Source: Serratia marcescens (GTDB taxonomy: Bacteria > Pseudomonadota > Gammaproteobacteria > Enterobacterales > Enterobacteriaceae). From it: 64,000 nt of DNA. Made by a program: the position numbers and the translations under genes. The first letter of the stretch is position 1. Every line of letters starts with the position of its first letter. Positions 39,089 to 48,120 of the stretch are shown here, one piece after another. A model generated the notes under the pieces. The model was not told the DNA's origin. It searched no databases and worked only from the letters and a program-made list of their open reading frames with translations. The DNA lies in NCBI GenBank assembly GCA_015548865.1, contig JADMXW010000020.1, forward strand, positions 1 to 64,000, read 5' to 3'.

Positions 39089-41635
39089 ATGTCTGAACAA
39101 TGGGCCTACCCTTGGAATGCCCCACGCCCGGCGATCTCTGCACCTCCGGGGATCGCTGATTCATTTCATGCTTTAAACACTGCGCCTATTGAGTCCCACC
39201 AGGCCATAACGCGACATCTTGAGCAGCAGATAGCACGCGCGGTGCTACCTGCTGCAATGAGTTTTAATCAGGCGGTTGCATATCTGGATCATCTGGAGCC
39301 TAACGCCACCTTTCTGCACATTCGGCACGATACCGCTGAAACACTGCGGCATGAACATCTGCAAGCCTCACTCGGATGGATGAACACGCCGGAAGGTGTT
39401 GAAAGCCGTTTACACGAACAACCGTTTTTTATCCGCGACACTTACCGGCAAAAAATCGAATGGTTACGCGTCAATCGCGAGCCGCGACACGTCAGCGCCT
39501 TCTTCATGGGAACCGTGAAAAAAGCCCTGCTGCGTCTTGATGCTGTGCGCACCCGACAAGGTGTGCGGGATGGTTTTACATCAGAGCTTGCAAGCTACTG
39601 GCGCACGCGCTGGCAACATATTGCCGAATTTACCAAGCATGAGGTGATTAGCGCTGGTCATGCTATCGCGGCCAGCCTCGCGGAAATGTTTGAAACCGAG
39701 TGCGGCACCACATTGCCCTCTGCTATGACGAATGACGAGATTCAGGCACTTTTTTGGCATCTGGGGCGTGAAATGCTGGCACTGAGGGTTACTCCCCCTT
39801 GTTGGGGGGTAATCATTGGAGATGAAATATCACGCCACCGCATCAGTTCGGCAATCTTACGCATCACCAATGCAGATTGGTGGGGGCGTAAGTTGTGGCG
39901 TTTGCGCTGTGAATGGCGTGAAAACCAGTTCCGCGCCATTGGCGTGATCCACAAAAAGCGCATGCCCTATGTCAGCCTTGATGCGCTTAACCTGTGGCAA
40001 GAGCAGCGCCGCAAAAACCGTGAGTATTTCAAAGCGCACGAACTGGTTGATGAGGATGGTAACGTCGCCTCGTTAGAAAACATGGTGTATGCCAGCATCA
40101 GCAATCCCGTTATTCGTCGTCATGAATTGATGACGCGGATGGCAGGCGTTGAAATGGTTGCCATATCGCGCAGTGATGAAGGGGTATTTCTCACTATTAC
40201 ATGCCCGTCACGCTTTCACGCTAATGTCCAGAACGGACACCAAAACCCCAAATGGGATCACACCTCCCCCCGCCAGGGGCAGCGCTACTTATGTCGCACC
40301 TGGGCTAAAGCGATGTCAAAACTAAATCGCCGTGGCCTGCGTCCCTATGGTTTCCGCGTTGCCGAGCCACATCACGACGCTACGCCGCACTGGCATGTAC
40401 TGCTGTTTATGCCGCCAAGTGACCGAAAAGAAATCGTCAGTATTTTACGCGAGTATTTCATTGCGGAAGATCGCGCGGAGCTGGGGCGCAATACCGGCGC
40501 ACGCTTTAAAGCAAAAAGGCTCGATCCAAAGAAAGGCAGCGCGACGGCCTATGTTGCCAAGTACATCAGCAAGAATATCGACGGTTACGCGCTGGATGGT
40601 GAACGGGATACCGAAACCGGTAAGCCACTCAAAGAAACCGCCAAATTTGCTATGGCCTGGGCGTCTCAACATAACATTCGCCAGTTCCAGCCCTTTGGTT
40701 TACCGCCGGTAACGGTCTGGCGCGAACTGCGTCGCCTGGCAAATCAGTTAACGGCAGCGCAGAAAGAAACGGGCACGTTCAAGCGTGGTGCGCCACAGCT
40801 TCAGGATCCCGCTATGGATGCAGTACTTGCTGCCGCTGATGTTGGCTGTTTTGCGTCGTATATAGAGAAACAAGGCGGCGTGCTGATCCCCCGTGAACAT
40901 TACACCGTGCGCATCGCCTACGAGGATGCACAAGAGCAAAACGAATACGGCGAGACACCAGAAAAAATCTTTGGCGTTTTCTCCCCGCGTTTGGGCGAGC
41001 TATCCCGCATTTGCACCCGTCTCGTTAAGTGGAAAATCCGCAAAAAACAGGCATCAGATACAGGCGCTAATGATAGCGCTGGGCGTGGTTTGGCCGTTAC
41101 GCCGCCCACCGGCGGCGCTTGGAGTTCTGTCAATAACTCTACGGGCGACGAAAAAATAGGCATTCCAGAATGCATAAACGGGGATGTCGGCACCAGAGGT
41201 GATCAGCCCGATGGAGAGATTGCCGGAACGGTTGAGCATGAAAGCATCGACTTTGACCACATGACCGACAAAGAACGGCGCGCCTTGCTCAATCGGTTAC
41301 GAACCCAGCCGCCGGATCGGCGGCATAACCATCACTCGTCTACAACTCAGCTACCTGAATTAACAGAAAAACAGACTGTTCGTAAGCGGTCGGATGACTG
41401 GCGCGCCTGTATTGCTGATTTCGCCCATTCGTTGGGATGGGATATCAGCACGGGAGAATTGCGGCGACTGGAGACAGGCCACGCGATCGCGTTTGCCGGT
41501 CACAACTACGTGGCCGGTGCTGACGGTTGTTTGTACCGCACGCAGGCGAGAAAGCAAAAAGAAGCTGAATACCAGGATAAAGCAGCGACGTTGCTGCAAC
41601 GGGTTGCGGCATTACGAGCGGTTTCACAGTCATAA
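39089..41635 (+). CDS. A: P2 gpA-type replication endonuclease
   Basis: 848 residues. HUH motif in PHWHVLLFM (~432-437), then the paired-tyrosine motif AYVAKYISKN (Tyr ~487 and ~491), the active residues of P2 gpA, which nicks the origin inside its own gene and starts rolling-circle replication. The region YASISNPVIRRHELMTRMAG and RYLCRTWAKAMSKLNRRGLR is typical of gpA. The C-terminal ~130 residues are more variable. It ends at an inverted repeat (41638-41668). Confidence 0.94.
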   Translation: MSEQWAYPWNAPRPAISAPPGIADSFHALNTAPIESHQAITRHLEQQIARAVLPAAMSFNQAVAYLDHLEPNATFLHIRHDTAETLRHEHLQASLGWMNTPEGVESRLHEQPFFIRDTYRQKIEWLRVNREPRHVSAFFMGTVKKALLRLDAVRTRQGVRDGFTSELASYWRTRWQHIAEFTKHEVISAGHAIAASLAEMFETECGTTLPSAMTNDEIQALFWHLGREMLALRVTPPCWGVIIGDEISRHRISSAILRITNADWWGRKLWRLRCEWRENQFRAIGVIHKKRMPYVSLDALNLWQEQRRKNREYFKAHELVDEDGNVASLENMVYASISNPVIRRHELMTRMAGVEMVAISRSDEGVFLTITCPSRFHANVQNGHQNPKWDHTSPRQGQRYLCRTWAKAMSKLNRRGLRPYGFRVAEPHHDATPHWHVLLFMPPSDRKEIVSILREYFIAEDRAELGRNTGARFKAKRLDPKKGSATAYVAKYISKNIDGYALDGERDTETGKPLKETAKFAMAWASQHNIRQFQPFGLPPVTVWRELRRLANQLTAAQKETGTFKRGAPQLQDPAMDAVLAAADVGCFASYIEKQGGVLIPREHYTVRIAYEDAQEQNEYGETPEKIFGVFSPRLGELSRICTRLVKWKIRKKQASDTGANDSAGRGLAVTPPTGGAWSSVNNSTGDEKIGIPECINGDVGTRGDQPDGEIAGTVEHESIDFDHMTDKERRALLNRLRTQPPDRRHNHHSSTTQLPELTEKQTVRKRSDDWRACIADFAHSLGWDISTGELRRLETGHAIAFAGHNYVAGADGCLYRTQARKQKEAEYQDKAATLLQRVAALRAVSQS

Positions 41636-41637
41636 CC

Positions 41638-41668
41638 GACTGTGCTGGCCAACGCATCGAGCACAGTC
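41638..41668. repeat. Inverted repeat GACTGTGCT / AGCACAGTC
   Basis: 9-bp arms around a 13-nt loop right after gene A. A third AGCACAGT copy lies at 41686-41693. CGACTGTGCTGGCCA (41637-41651) recurs exactly at 58858-58872 next to gene U. Confidence 0.8.
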
Positions 41669-41727
41669 AGGAATGATGCCGCTGAAGCACAGTTAAAAAC
41701 ATCTATGTGGTACCACAGGGGGAAGCT

Positions 41728-42057
41728 ATGACATTGCCAACAGGTAAAGAAGTGCCTAAATACACAAATAAAGACATGAAACTAATGGGTATTTCATCGC
41801 GATTGCAAACCATCATGCTCAATGAAAATTTAACGCCAGGTGAACTTGTAGGTTGTGCTGAATCCGTCAGAAATGGCTATCAGGCGTTGAAACGTGAAGG
41901 TATGACCGCTGTTGACGGTGAATTACGGTGCTCATTTTGTGATGTACCGAGGGCTGAAGCCAAGAAAATCATTGTCGGGCCGGGGAATGTTTGTATTTGC
42001 GATCGGTGCGTTGAGCTTCGCGTTGTAATACTCAAACCAGATGCGGAAGCAAAATAA
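41728..42057 (+). CDS. Small protein with ClpX-type C4 zinc finger
   Basis: 109 residues from ATG 41728 (GGGGGAAGCT upstream). N-terminal helical half (ISSRLQTIMLNENLTPGELV). C-terminal half matches the ClpX N-terminal zinc-binding domain: LRCSFCDVPRAEAKKIIVGP then GNVCICDRCVELRVVIL, with the CxxC...CxxC ligands and the GP turn. No AAA+ domain. In ClpX this domain dimerises and binds SspB and lambda O. A free copy could bind adaptors or ClpX itself. Confidence 0.82.
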   Translation: MTLPTGKEVPKYTNKDMKLMGISSRLQTIMLNENLTPGELVGCAESVRNGYQALKREGMTAVDGELRCSFCDVPRAEAKKIIVGPGNVCICDRCVELRVVILKPDAEAK

Positions 42058-42749
42058 TGAGCTATCTGGGAAGCAAAGCGGCATCTGGCGCGTATCAGAA
42101 AATCATTGCCAATATGCCGCCGCACGATACGTACATAGAAACACACCTGGGCGGCGGTGCGGTGATGCTTAACAAGCCGCCCGCGCGGCTAAATATTGGC
42201 ATTGATATTGACCCGGATGCGGTAGAAGGTTTTTGCCAATTCAACCCTGATTTTATTGACCCACTGGATCGGCAGTTACAGATCAGCGTTGCGGATGCTG
42301 TTGATTATCTGCAACGCCATGATTTTGAATCGTTGGGCCATACGTTGATTTATGCCGACCCGCCCTATGTGCCGGAAACCCGTACCAGCCGAAACCGCTA
42401 CCGACACGAATACACGGTAGACGACCACCGGGCGCTGATTGCCACGCTGCGCCGTGTCCCGGCCAGCGTGATAATTTCCGGTTACCCCTCCGCGCTTTAT
42501 GATGAACTGCTGCACGATTGGCGTTCGATCACCTTCCAGGTGATGACGCGCGGAGGGCCGAGAACAGAACAATTATGGATGAACTACCCTGACGGCGCGG
42601 CGTACAGTGCGGCTTTTGCGGGAAAAGACTATATCGATCGGCAACGCATCAAGCGCAAGGCGGAACGGTGGAAATCCAAATATGCCGCGTTGCCCCCGGC
42701 GGAACGGCTGGCGATCATGACAGCGCTCAATGAGGTTGACGTGGGCTAG
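42057..42749 (+). CDS. Second DNA adenine methylase (D12-like)
   Basis: 230 residues: MSYLGSKAASGAYQKIIANM, motif I THLGGGAVMLNKPPAR, DPPY in IYADPPYVPETRTSRNRYRH, then VIISGYPSALYDELLHDWRS. Shorter than Dam and without its central recognition insert; related to the small phage methylases. ATG overlaps the zinc-finger stop. Specificity unknown. Confidence 0.88.
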   Translation: MSYLGSKAASGAYQKIIANMPPHDTYIETHLGGGAVMLNKPPARLNIGIDIDPDAVEGFCQFNPDFIDPLDRQLQISVADAVDYLQRHDFESLGHTLIYADPPYVPETRTSRNRYRHEYTVDDHRALIATLRRVPASVIISGYPSALYDELLHDWRSITFQVMTRGGPRTEQLWMNYPDGAAYSAAFAGKDYIDRQRIKRKAERWKSKYAALPPAERLAIMTALNEVDVG

Positions 42750-42838
42750 TTCCGCTGCAAAGATAATTCATTTGAGCGGGTGATTTTTTGCGCTATCATT
42801 CCGGCAGTGATTCACGATTATTGGCAGGAAAGGCAATT

Positions 42839-43432
42839 ATGAGCAGTAAAAAAAATAAAATATCATCTATGGCCGCAGCGCTGGCGGTGGCTCTTGCCCC
42901 TGTTCCTGCTAGTAGCATCGCGCATCATGACATATCGATCTCCCGGCATAGTACTTCGACGCTATCCCTCCAGGACGTAAGGGATTCTGTGGCATATCTT
43001 CCTATTGATGAAGCCACCAGTTATATGCTTAACCTGGCTGACAGGATGAAGATTCACAGGACTAACCTTCGCGTCGAATGGGAAGAAAAGCAGATCCCTA
43101 TTATTCTGAAAAACCATAAAAAAGAGACTCAGGAAGGGTTTGAGAGCTTTTACCTTCATATTGCGGTATGTGCCAGTTTTGTCGAGGCTGCAAGGGTTGC
43201 GCTGAAAAACGTACCTGAAAGCAACGCGGAACTGAGAAAAGAGATTGTCGCTTTTGCGCGTTCCGCTGCGACGCTTCGCTATACGATTGAAGATATTTTA
43301 TCCTTCATTGAAAGTACACATGCGCCTAAGAAAACCTCAGATGCTGATCTGGGTGTTACTGCCGATCAGGTTCATGCACTTATCCGCAGTGAGCATAAAA
43401 AGCTGGGCCTTGAAGATCCAACATTCCATTAA
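42839..43432 (+). CDS. Partner of YafO-like toxin, unknown
   Basis: 198 residues from ATG 42839. Hydrophobic N-terminal segment SMAAALAVALAPVPASSIA with Ala-rich character (signal or membrane-contact), then a helical body (YLPIDEATSYMLNLADRMKI; IHRTNLRVEWEEKQIPIILK; RKEIVAFARSAATLRYTIED). Unlike YafN/RelB antitoxins. Ten bp upstream of the YafO-like gene, so a toxin-antitoxin pair is inferred. Sits in the gpA-to-Q cargo region typical of P2-like phages. Confidence 0.65.
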   Translation: MSSKKNKISSMAAALAVALAPVPASSIAHHDISISRHSTSTLSLQDVRDSVAYLPIDEATSYMLNLADRMKIHRTNLRVEWEEKQIPIILKNHKKETQEGFESFYLHIAVCASFVEAARVALKNVPESNAELRKEIVAFARSAATLRYTIEDILSFIESTHAPKKTSDADLGVTADQVHALIRSEHKKLGLEDPTFH

Positions 43433-43441
43433 GGCAGGGCT

Positions 43442-43822
43442 ATGATTAACGTCTCTGTCCACAACGATATAGAACTCCCCGCTGTTGCTCGTAAATATGC
43501 GCACGCTTTGCAGTCATGGAAGAACGGCGGATCTTTGCCCTCAGTTTTTGGCAACGAAGGTCAGTGGGAAGACAGCGGGCGTCTTCGTGATTCTTTTGTT
43601 TTTAAGATCCATATCCGTCTACCGGATGAAAAGCCGTGGCCTGCAAAATTGCCCGCTGCTTCACGTAAATCAAACAGTTACCTCGTCTACTCTCGCCATT
43701 TCTTATATCCAGATAAGTATCAGTTAATCAGCATCATGACACCAAATGCGCATGAGTTAGCCCGTACATCCTATATGGTAGAAATTGAACGCAGAGCGGA
43801 AGAGTTTCAGTCTTCTTTTTGA
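43442..43822 (+). CDS. YafO-family toxin-like protein
   Basis: 126 residues. The body ALQSWKNGGSLPSVFGNEGQ, WEDSGRLRDSFVFKIHIRLP, NSYLVYSRHFLYPDKYQLIS and NAHELARTSYMVEIERRAEE aligns along most of its length with E. coli YafO, a ribosome-dependent mRNA endonuclease. AAGGCAGGG ribosome site. Located in the P2 cargo hotspot. The neighbouring upstream gene is not a YafN homologue as far as I can see. Confidence 0.8.
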   Translation: MINVSVHNDIELPAVARKYAHALQSWKNGGSLPSVFGNEGQWEDSGRLRDSFVFKIHIRLPDEKPWPAKLPAASRKSNSYLVYSRHFLYPDKYQLISIMTPNAHELARTSYMVEIERRAEEFQSSF

Positions 43823-43863
43823 GCGTTGCGACGACTATCTATCAATCCCCACTAATCTGAAAC

Positions 43864-43889
43864 GCTGCCTTTTGAATGCGGCTTTTTTT
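43864..43889 (+). terminator. Probable terminator after YafO-like gene
   Basis: GCTGC...GCGGC (one G-T pair) followed by TTTTTTT. Confidence 0.65.
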
Positions 43890-44139
43890 CACTCTTGACC
43901 TTCTTTCTCTGTCGCACAATGTCGCACAGATTTGCACAACTATTTTGATGCTGTTTTTACCCTTTACCCCGTGTGCCTAAGCGGCTTTGGCTGGGATCTG
44001 CACGTGCACAAAAACACGCAGGTTTGCTGCGCGCAGGTGACGGGGGGAGAGCCCCCGCGAAGGGGGGTAGGTAGGGGGTCTGTTTGATTCATCGAAATGT
44101 CGCCCGGTTTTCGCCGTTCTGCGTGGTTGTCGTGCGTTT

Positions 44140-44157
44140 GGCAAGGCGGTGCGCAGG
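44140..44157. other. Candidate cos site
   Basis: GGCAAGGCGGTGCGCAGG resembles the P2 cohesive-end sequence, which begins GGCGAGGCGGGG, and lies ahead of the Q gene with a GT-rich following stretch as in P2. Cut positions cannot be assigned. Confidence 0.45.
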
Positions 44158-44307
44158 CTCACACCATCGCCTCACAGCGTGGCGCTGAGGTGCATTTGTG
44201 GGTGTGGTCTGTGGGTGCAAGGCGGAGACTTCAGCGGGCTTGCGCTATACGTGGCGTGAATACGTTTGAAGGAAAACCGCCGCAGGGCGCGGCGGTGAGG
44301 TAGGTTA

Positions 44308-45372
44308 CTATTCGGCTTTCAGCAAGGCGTAAGGGTTGAAGCGGATCACTTCCATACCCAGCCAGTCATTGACGTGCTTCAACGCTTCCATGACCGGCAT
44401 CAGTTCGTTAATGGCAAACACCCGCGCGGCTTTCTCAACGTCACCGAATGAACCGTTGCCCTCCGGCATGGCCCCCATCAATTGCGGCGGCACACGATGC
44501 GCGGCAAGGATATCGTCGCGGGTAACCGACTTGATATTCAGGAATTCATCTTTAGCCGAGATCTGGCTAAAGGGAATTATCTGTACCCCCTTCTCACCCC
44601 CGCCAGGTGCATGCAACAGCAGGTTTTTAAAAGCCCCTTTGCCACGCGCGTCGGTCAGCGTCTTTTTCACGTTCTCCATGCTCTTGTCATCAACCTGCGA
44701 TGCACCGATGTAGATGATGCACCCGGCGTGTGATCCGTTGTCGTAGTAGAGTTTACGGAACATGTCGGCGGAGTGTGACAAGCTGGCCGACAGCATGGCC
44801 CCGATATACTCCGGCATGCCGTAGATTTCCTGATGAATATCCGGGTTGATCACATGGCACACGCTGCCGGTATCAAACTGATGTTCGTCTTTCCACTGGC
44901 GGATAAACCAATAGGTTTCCAGGTCGCTACCGCGCCGGGTGTACTTTGCCGGGACATGGCGCAATGACAGCACACCGCCGAGGCGGTTGATCCTGCGCTC
45001 CAGGTAGCCATTGCCAAATACAAACCAGTCGAGCACAAAGGCGGAGAACGCCTGGCGGGATAACAACGGATGCGGAATAAAACACCCGGTCAGCGCATTG
45101 CGTTTGAAGTAGAGTGCCGACTGATGCCAGGACGCGCTACCGAATGAACGCGCCAGCCCGTACCAGTCAATCGGCGTTTCGTAATAACGCCCGTTATCTG
45201 CGCAATACATATTGTCCAGCAGATCATAACTGTCACGCACCGGATAGGGGCCGTCGAAGGTGAACGCGCTTAAACCGGGTTCGCTTTTCAGTGCGGTAGC
45301 AACGTCTGGTTGCGTGGCCGTGTCGGAAGTGGCTGTGCTGGCCATCCGTGTGTGGTGCTGTTTCTTGCGCAT
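44308..45372 (-). CDS. Q: Portal protein (P2 gpQ)
   Basis: 354 residues: FTFDGPYPVRDSYDLLDNMY then NALTGCFIPHPLLSRQAFSA and CHVINPDIHQEIYGMPEYIG, classic gpQ segments, with VPPQLMGAMPEGNGSFGDVE. Forms the packaging vertex ring. Start overlaps the P terminase stop. Confidence 0.95.
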   Translation of the reverse strand: MRKKQHHTRMASTATSDTATQPDVATALKSEPGLSAFTFDGPYPVRDSYDLLDNMYCADNGRYYETPIDWYGLARSFGSASWHQSALYFKRNALTGCFIPHPLLSRQAFSAFVLDWFVFGNGYLERRINRLGGVLSLRHVPAKYTRRGSDLETYWFIRQWKDEHQFDTGSVCHVINPDIHQEIYGMPEYIGAMLSASLSHSADMFRKLYYDNGSHAGCIIYIGASQVDDKSMENVKKTLTDARGKGAFKNLLLHAPGGGEKGVQIIPFSQISAKDEFLNIKSVTRDDILAAHRVPPQLMGAMPEGNGSFGDVEKAARVFAINELMPVMEALKHVNDWLGMEVIRFNPYALLKAE

Positions 45373-47099
45373 CAGAACTCCATAGCAAAACCGCCGCCGC
45401 CGAATTCCTGGCCGAGCGGTTCATTGATGATTGATAGCATGGTTGACCAGGCCAGATCGCCGTGATTTGAACCGCGCGTGCGGTCAGAGTCATAGGTAAT
45501 AATGCCGCCGGGGGTGGTGATGCGGCGCACGGTGTTAAAGGCTTTGATCAGGGCTTGTTCACTGCGGTCATACTCCCAGCGCCCCGCGCGGATCACCTGC
45601 AACATCTTCAACACCAATGCGCGTTTTGACGACACTGACATCAGGTAACACACCGCCGCCGGAAAGAACTTCTTCACCAACTGCCAGACCGCTTCCCCGA
45701 TGCCGGTGCCGTCAATAGCGATGTGCTGTACGTTGTATTTGAAGGTCAGCGCCTCGATCACTTTGGCCTGTTCTTCAAACTCAAGCCCGCGTATCTGCTG
45801 GGTTTCGATGGTGCGGAATTTTCCCCCGGCCACCAACGGTGGCACGGTAACGGTAACGCTGCCGCTGTCACCGTTACCGCTGCCGCCGTTGGCATCGTAA
45901 CCAATCCACACCCCGCGATCGGCCATGGGGCGGGAAGCAAACGGCTTCCAGTCCGGCCACTCGTCGTAACCGTCTGCGCCGCAACTGAACAGCAGGTTAA
46001 GGTTAAAGGCGCTCTCCCCATCACGCACGAAGTCACAGCAATACAGATTCTGATATTCGTCCGGGCTCTTCTCATCCTTGATTTCTTCAATATCGGTGTA
46101 TTCCCAGCCGTGATTGATAACGTCTTGCAAGGTAACAATCTGCCGCCAGGTTTTATCCGGGCACAGCAAGCCGCTGTTAAGTGCTTTCCAGGACACATCA
46201 AATTCAGCTTTCTGTGCTTTGCTGCGTTTTTCATTCCAGCGTGCGCCGGTCCAGAACGGGTAGGCTTCATGGGTTTCACTGGAGGGGGTAGAGAAATAGG
46301 TGCGTGTCAGTCCTTTCAGGGTTGCCATGGCCCCGGCAACGTTGCTCAGATTGGCAAAGTTGCTTGTCCAAAAGAATTCATCAAAGAACAGGTTGCCGGT
46401 GTAAGACTGTGCGGTAGCGGCAGACGTGCCGAGAAAATGCAACTCCGCACCGTTACTCAATACAATTTTATCGCCGCCTTTTAACTCAACATCGACTTCT
46501 TGCGCCGCCTGTTGAATAAAGCCCCGAAACTGAAGCGCCTGGCGGCGAGACGCCGACAAAAAGATTTGATTGCGCTGATAACCGTATTTCACATCATCAC
46601 GCAGCGCTTGCAACAGGGCTTCACGGGCAAAATACCAGGTTGCGCCAATCTGGCGCGATTTCAGGATCATCCGGTTACGGCGTGCGCGCTCTGCGTACCA
46701 CCCCGTTTGATGCCAGGCCAGCGAACCCAATATCTTTTCACGTAATGCGGCGATCTGCGCGTCTGAAAAATGGTTCTTAGCCTTGCGCTGGCGCGGTTTC
46801 TTGCCGCCTGCGGCGTCTGCTGGCTGGCCGTCGCTCAGCGTTTTCAACTGCCGCGTTAGGGCATCCATTTCTTTCAGGTCGCCGCCGGTCTTATTCGGCT
46901 TTTGCGCAAGCTGGCACAGGCGTGTATCGATGGATTGGCTGACACGCTGGATGGTCGGCGTTTCGTCCCATTCGTCGCGTTTCTTCCAGGCATACACCGT
47001 GTTTTGATTGATACCCATCAGGCGCGAGATTTCCGCCGGTGGATAACCCTGCCAGTAAAGTTGTTTTGCTCTTAGCCTTACAAAAGCGTCCTGGATCAT
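45372..47099 (-). CDS. P: Terminase large subunit (P2 gpP)
   Basis: 575 residues. N-terminal helix-turn-helix (EISRLMGINQNTVYAWKKRD), Walker A-like region KSRQIGATWYFAREALLQAL, Walker B area NLFFDEFFWTSNFANL, and the nuclease domain VWIGYDANGGSGNGDSGSV with conserved Asp. ATPase and cos-cutting nuclease working with gpM. Confidence 0.95.
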   Translation of the reverse strand: MIQDAFVRLRAKQLYWQGYPPAEISRLMGINQNTVYAWKKRDEWDETPTIQRVSQSIDTRLCQLAQKPNKTGGDLKEMDALTRQLKTLSDGQPADAAGGKKPRQRKAKNHFSDAQIAALREKILGSLAWHQTGWYAERARRNRMILKSRQIGATWYFAREALLQALRDDVKYGYQRNQIFLSASRRQALQFRGFIQQAAQEVDVELKGGDKIVLSNGAELHFLGTSAATAQSYTGNLFFDEFFWTSNFANLSNVAGAMATLKGLTRTYFSTPSSETHEAYPFWTGARWNEKRSKAQKAEFDVSWKALNSGLLCPDKTWRQIVTLQDVINHGWEYTDIEEIKDEKSPDEYQNLYCCDFVRDGESAFNLNLLFSCGADGYDEWPDWKPFASRPMADRGVWIGYDANGGSGNGDSGSVTVTVPPLVAGGKFRTIETQQIRGLEFEEQAKVIEALTFKYNVQHIAIDGTGIGEAVWQLVKKFFPAAVCYLMSVSSKRALVLKMLQVIRAGRWEYDRSEQALIKAFNTVRRITTPGGIITYDSDRTRGSNHGDLAWSTMLSIINEPLGQEFGGGGFAMEF

Positions 47100-47256
47100 G
47101 CGCTTTCCCCCTTTGCCGGGAAGATTACCGCGCGCGCGATCCTGTCTGCGCTGCCTTTCGGGTCTGGCACGTCTGCGACAACAAAACCGCGTTGAGACAG
47201 CAAGTTACGCTCTGCCATCATGATGCCACTGACACCACATGACAGGACAAACAGGC

Positions 47257-48096
47257 ATGAGCGCAACAACCAAACCCGCCCGTAAGAAATTCCGGGTCGC
47301 TGTCTCCGGTTCTACCGTTGACGGGCGCGAAATCAGCCCCGAACACTTACGCGACGCCGCCGCCAGTTACAGCACTGATGTGTATGGCGCACGCGTCAAC
47401 ATTGAGCACTACCTTTCAATGCTACCCAATAGTGATTTTGGTGCGATGGGGGATGTGACCGCGTTAAGCACGGAAGATATTAGCGAGGGGCCGCTTGCCG
47501 GACGCACCGCACTCTATGCGGAAATCGAACCTTCAGCGCGCATGAAACAACTGACGGATGAAGGTAAGAAGGTCTATTCAAGTATTGAGTTGCATCCGCA
47601 GTTTGCGCTCAACGGCAAGGCGTATGTTGTGGGGCTTGCCATGACCGACACCCCGGCCAGCCTTGGCACTGAGCGCCTCAAGTTTGCCGCCCAGCAACGC
47701 GCCCAGGTTCAGGCATTCAACCAGCAGCAAGGCGAAGCGCCGCTGTTTTCTGACGCCCTCGAAGCGGAAATCATTGAACTTGCCAGCCAGCACAGCGATG
47801 AGGGGAAGCAGTGGTTTTCCCGCATGATGCAGGTCATTGGCAAGGGCCGTAAATCTGACAGCGAACAATTCACCCAGGTACGTGAAGTGGTGGAGAACGT
47901 CGCGCAATCCCATGCTGACCTGCTGGATAAATTCAACGATCTGACGACGCAGCGCCAGCAGGACGGCCAGACCATTCAGAAGTTGAATGCCGACCTGCTC
48001 GCGCTCAGGCAAACGCTGGCGACACAGGATAACAGCTTCACCCAACGCCCGGCGGCCCCCGGAGCAACCAGCGGCGCACAGTTGGCCGATTTTTAA
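47257..48096 (+). CDS. O: Capsid scaffold/protease (P2 gpO)
   Basis: About 279 residues from MSATTKPARKKFRVAVSGST; ISPEHLRDAAASYSTDVYGA, RVNIEHYLSMLPNSDFGAMG and VVGLAMTDTPASLGTERLKF match gpO, a serine protease plus scaffold. Ser in PASLGTE lies in the expected catalytic region. The C-terminal half is coiled coil (QSHADLLDKFNDLTTQRQQD). Divergent from P/Q. Confidence 0.93.
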   Translation: MSATTKPARKKFRVAVSGSTVDGREISPEHLRDAAASYSTDVYGARVNIEHYLSMLPNSDFGAMGDVTALSTEDISEGPLAGRTALYAEIEPSARMKQLTDEGKKVYSSIELHPQFALNGKAYVVGLAMTDTPASLGTERLKFAAQQRAQVQAFNQQQGEAPLFSDALEAEIIELASQHSDEGKQWFSRMMQVIGKGRKSDSEQFTQVREVVENVAQSHADLLDKFNDLTTQRQQDGQTIQKLNADLLALRQTLATQDNSFTQRPAAPGATSGAQLADF

Positions 48097-48120
48097 GCCC
48101 GTTAAGCGAGAAAAGCGAAC

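Larger units (their letters stand above)
43823..44307. other. Gene-free cos/packaging region
   Basis: 485 bp without a convincing gene. It contains a terminator (43864-43889), a repeated TCGCACA (43910-43928), a hairpin CGGGGG...CCCCCG (44041-44057), a GT-rich stretch and a cos-like sequence (44140-44157). This is the position of cos in P2, upstream of Q. Confidence 0.65.

Noticed and set aside
43977..44303. Small ORFs on both strands in the cos-like region
   Set aside because: Compositionally biased, no plausible ribosome sites, and overlap P2-like packaging sequence.
47100..47256. P2 Ogr-type activator site (TGTTGT-N12-ACAACA) between P and O
   Set aside because: Only the ACAACA half (near 47173) was found at the expected spacing; not enough to call.
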